This document shows positions 63,577 to 64,000 of a stretch of DNA of 64,000 bases, in pieces. The first letter of the stretch is position 1; each line of letters begins with the position of its first letter. This DNA comes from Betaproteobacteria bacterium (GTDB lineage Bacteria > Pseudomonadota > Gammaproteobacteria > Burkholderiales > Burkholderiaceae_C). The notes under the pieces are model-generated. The model was given only the letters and a program-made list of their open reading frames with translations. It was not told where the DNA came from and ran no database searches. Made by a program: the position numbers and the translations under genes. The DNA lies in the NCBI GenBank assembly GCA_016704535.1, contig JADIZZ010000007.1, positions 62,001 through 126,000 on the forward strand, read 5' to 3'.

Positions 63577-64000
63577 CTACTTGCCGCACATCGACACGAT
63601 CTGTGAGCGCGACTGTTCGATCATCTGTTCGCAGCTTGCTCGCGCCTTCGCGTCGCCCGTCTTGGCGCAGGAGGCCTTCGCCTTGTCCATCTCGCCCAGT
63701 TGGGCACGCATCTGCTTGCAGGCCGGCGAGTCCTTGTCCATCGAGATCGCGCTGTCCTTGGCCGAACAGGCGCCGACATAAGTCATCTTCATGCGCAACG
63801 GCTTCTTGGCCGGTTCTTTGAGGTCCTGCGTGCTCATCAAGTAGGAGCGCGGTGCAACACGGGTGATGGTCATGCGCTGGTTGCCGTCGGGGCAACGGAC
63901 TTCTATCACCGCCTGGTTCGTGCTGTCCTCCACCATCTTGAATTGACAGCGCGGCGCCTCCTTGTCCTTGCCCGCATCGCGCGTTCCCATCGCCTGCGCG
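63577..64000 (-). CDS. DUF3617-like protein, partial at window edge
   Basis: The C-terminal 140 or so residues show a Cys-containing domain (APRCQFKMVEDSTNQAVIEV; YLMSTQDL) followed by a charged helical tail with Cys pairs (GACSAKDS...SCEQMIEQSRSQIVSMCGK). The domain resembles DUF3617. The frame stays open at the window boundary, so the start and probable signal peptide lie outside. Confidence 0.65.
   Translation of the reverse strand, partial: AQAMGTRDAGKDKEAPRCQFKMVEDSTNQAVIEVRCPDGNQRMTITRVAPRSYLMSTQDLKEPAKKPLRMKMTYVGACSAKDSAISMDKDSPACKQMRAQLGEMDKAKASCAKTGDAKARASCEQMIEQSRSQIVSMCGK

Overview
The window is GC-rich DNA that looks like a betaproteobacterium of the Burkholderiales (Rubrivivax/Leptothrix/Roseateles-like). 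This is inferred from PEP-CTERM-type exported proteins, a serralysin-like protease with degenerate RTX repeats, small DUF families common in that order (DUF1810, DUF2277, DUF695, DUF4375, DUF2199), and dense insertion sequences. No rRNA or tRNA gene was recognised.

Layout. 0.6-5.8 kb: an Ala-Pro-repeat lipoprotein with sialidase-like repeats and a PEP-CTERM metalloprotease. 6.4-8.5 kb: an IS110 transposase and a serine resolvase. 8.9-22.8 kb: a defence island on the + strand. It holds a NucS-like nuclease, hsdM, hsdS, an orphan ORF, the 5' relic of an older hsdR split by an IS3-family element, an 822-residue membrane protein carrying a PD-(D/E)XK-like motif, an intact hsdR, a YgjP-like metallopeptidase and a MESH1-like HD hydrolase. 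The 822-residue protein between hsdS and hsdR is the best candidate here for an undescribed defence component. It occupies the position known elsewhere for type I-embedded accessory genes such as prrC.

23-34 kb: a second exported protein, an ankyrin protein, a serralysin-like protease, small genes, a fragment of a DUF262/DUF1524 gene broken by an IS, and more IS copies. 34.4-36.7 kb: a GH17-like lipoprotein glucanase. 37-49 kb: remnants of a chromosomal integron cassette array (DUF2199, GNAT, DUF695, DUF4375, GFA) with recognisable attC sites. Two copies of an IS110-type element sit inside attC sites, and one of these has a nested IS3-family element. A segment of about 4 kb (24.8-28.8 kb) recurs in diverged form at 40.3-44.2 kb.

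49.5-64 kb: housekeeping-like genes, namely a zinc-ribbon membrane protein, a GIDE-like protein, an FAD oxidoreductase, an SRAP peptidase, an alpha/beta hydrolase, an AraC regulator, a beta-lactamase-fold hydrolase, an EEP phosphatase and a ferritin-like protein. A cyanophycin-synthetase-like gene follows and is interrupted by a third copy of one IS. The interior of that copy (about 61.76-63.04 kb) has been replaced by meaningless G/C runs and is almost certainly an assembly artefact between two correctly read IS ends.

Single-base frameshifts break at least four otherwise well-preserved genes (40.7, 50.7, 51.5 and 53.6 kb). Reading frames in the second half of the window should therefore be treated as possibly affected by consensus errors.
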